64,000 bases of DNA from Euglena gracilis (Eukaryota > Euglenida > Euglenophyceae > Euglenales): positions 56,886,619 to 56,950,618 of the forward strand of contig CP154955.1 of NCBI GenBank assembly GCA_039621445.1. The letters run 5' to 3'. The position numbers were made by a program, and so were the translations under genes. The notes under the pieces were generated by a model. It searched no databases. It saw only the letters and a list, made by a program, of their open reading frames with translations, and was not told where the DNA came from. Positions 62,338 through 64,000 of this stretch are shown here, in pieces. Position 1 is the stretch's first letter; the number at the start of each line of letters is the position of its first letter.

Positions 62338-64000
62338 GCAGCCTGCCACAGAAATTTATGACTCATGAGAGTCTGGGAAAGAAAATGGAGAAAGGAAGGA
62401 AAGGTAGTTTTCATCTACCTGGACGACATTTTGCTGTTAGCCCCCAGCAGAAAGACAGCAGCCCAGCATTTGGCAGAAATAAAGAGGGACCTTTACTGGC
62501 AGGTTTCAGATTAAACCTCCCCAAATCCTGTCTGGAACCCACACAGGAGATAAAACATTTGGGCCAGTGGATCAATTTGAAAAAAGGCCAATTGGAAGTT
62601 CCTCAGGAAAAACTGATATCCCTAAGAAAGGAGCTTGGAAAAGTGCTCACAGCACAAAAAATGAACTGCAAAAAACTCAGTTCTATTGTGGGACAAGTCA
62701 GAAGCTATTTAGTTTCAATGCCATTTCTCAGAATTCTGACAGATCAACTTTGCAAAATGGTGGATTTGCACACAAAGTGGGGTTGGGATCACACCCTAAC
62801 CGTTCCCCAAGGGGTCAAAGATCAAATTCTGGAGTTAAAGGCATTTTTGCAGCCACGTGTAGGCAGAGAATTTCAGTCACAGGCCTCTCAAAAACTCTTT
62901 TCAGACAGCAGCACCTGGCAATGGGGGGGCTGGACAAAGATTCAGGCCAAAAGGTGCAAGATTTTTGGAGGGACTTACATGTCCTTCGTATCAATCAAAA
63001 AGAATTGCAGGCTGCAGTGGAAACAGTAAAAGCACTAGCCAAGCCAAAACAAACGATTGTGCTTCATGTGGACAGCCAGGTGGCTGTAAGTTATTTGACA
63101 AAGTGGGGAGGCAAGAAACCCTACGTAAATTCCATCTTAAAACCCCTGCTGTATCATTGCCAAGAAAAGCAGATCAATTTGCAGGTGGTTTGGGCTCCCA
63201 CAAAGGAACAATTGGCAGACTCCTTGACCAGGGAGCAAAAGGACCCAGGGGATTATACCCTCAATCTAAACATCTTTCACCAAATTCTTCAGTTTTTCAG
63301 ACAAAACATAATCCCAGAGGTGGACATGTTTTGCACCCCCAGCAACAAAAAATTTCCCCAGTTTGTTTGTCGATACCCCCACCAAGGGGCTTTGCTGGTG
63401 GATGCCTTAAAGGCAGATTTGAGGGGACTCCCCCCAGTTTATGCAAACCCCCCCTGGAGCATCATTCCTCAATGGGTTCAGAGATTAATGTTACACCCAG
63501 ACCTGGTTTGTCTGTTGATCGTACCACACTGGGCTTCAACATCATGGTGGCGCCAATTAATGTCAATCAGACAGCCAGGTAGCAAAGTTTTACTGGTACC
63601 CCCCAGTGGGGTCTGTTCACCAACTGCTGGGGGGAGGAAATGCCCCCCCCAAGGGGGAACTTGGCCTGCTTGATTGTGTCAGGCAAATATTACAATCCCA
63701 GGAAGTTTCGATGCCCAGTATCGACACTTACATAAAAAATCTTGGAAATGTCAAAAGATATGACTCAGCCTTCAGGGCCTTGGTGGGTCAATTGTTGCAC
63801 AAAGGGGTGCCCCTGCAGGACTGCACAGTCCACCAGATGGCTGAGGCCATCCTTGGTTTGGCTGTTCACAGCCTCAACACTGCACGAAATGCATATGCAG
63901 CCGCATTGTTACTCCCGGGGTTTGGGTCATTGAGGTTTTCCCCTCTTTTGTCTCCATTGAAAAGGAGATGGAATTCCAATGTCTGCAAGTATGCCCATTT
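62306..64000 (+). pseudogene. A2 pol remnant with shared and private frameshifts
   Basis: Carries the same missing RT finger region and the same frameshifts as A1 (near 62494 and at the seven-G run 62933-62939). It adds a private 2-nt deletion near 62360 before the YLDD box and a private 2-base shortening of the C-run at 63643-63650 (eight C against ten in A1). The frame of RNase H, YANPPW and early recombinase is otherwise readable to the window edge. Confidence 0.8.

Larger units (their letters stand above)
61197..64000 (+). mobile_element. DIRS-like retroelement A2, running off the window
   Basis: Starts with the same 111-bp terminal repeat as A1 (61197-61307), immediately after element B. 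About 98-99% identical to A1 by eye up to 63895. There A1 jumps to its terminal repeat, while A2 continues into the tyrosine-recombinase region (NAYAAALLLPGFGSLRFSPL, homologous to B). The right end is outside the window. Confidence 0.88.

Overview
This is a repeat-saturated piece of a eukaryotic nuclear genome. The evidence is GT-AG introns, a protein domain found only in eukaryotes (HECT), DIRS-like tyrosine-recombinase retrotransposons, hAT-type DNA transposons with 8-bp target duplications, and very long (CA)n arrays. Coding exons are short and very GC-rich, while introns consist of homopolymer C/G runs, T-runs, dinucleotide arrays and transposon debris. The species cannot be named from the sequence. 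An alga or protist with GC-rich exons (a glaucophyte such as Cyanophora is one possibility) is a guess only. Layout: 0-14 kb is intergenic or intronic repeat sequence with no gene I can defend. It holds (TG)n and (CA)n arrays, a 1.68-kb hAT element at 2303-3979 with a perfect 8-bp duplication, dispersed repeats and a 28-bp minisatellite. From about 14 to 48.4 kb, GC-rich plus-strand exons are scattered among repeats. From 28.2 kb onward they spell the blocks of a HECT-type E3 ubiquitin ligase in the correct order, ending with the catalytic-cysteine exon at 46.9 kb and the C-terminal helix exon at 48.3 kb. Intron phases agree across most neighbouring exons (24133 to 28834, 35214 to 38994, 39867 to 46948). 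This is the main host gene, here called the HECT gene. Its introns contain most of the dispersed families described below: an about 300-bp repeat with short direct terminal repeats, foldback elements with TAAACCCCCCCNAATA termini, 10-bp AAATGGCCTA arrays bounded by a palindromic CACCTATAG motif, GC-palindromic composites and hAT-like MITEs. 48.4-53.7 kb is mostly repeats, with a possible terminal exon near 52.2 kb. 53.7-64.0 kb is a cluster of three DIRS-like retroelements placed end to end. A1 (53731-56537, plus) and A2 (61197 to beyond the window, plus) are near-identical defective copies of one family. B (56538-61196, minus) is an almost intact relative. B carries a gag-like protein with GYGS repeats and a pol protein with reverse transcriptase, RNase H, a YANPPW-containing DIRS domain and a tyrosine recombinase, inside about 120-bp inverted terminal repeats. 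How the parts relate: the HECT gene would attach ubiquitin to unknown substrates. The retroelements copy themselves through reverse transcription and tyrosine-recombinase integration, and the A family probably depends on proteins from B-like elements. Exon boundaries are read from splice consensus and phase only. No alignment, transcript or database search was possible.
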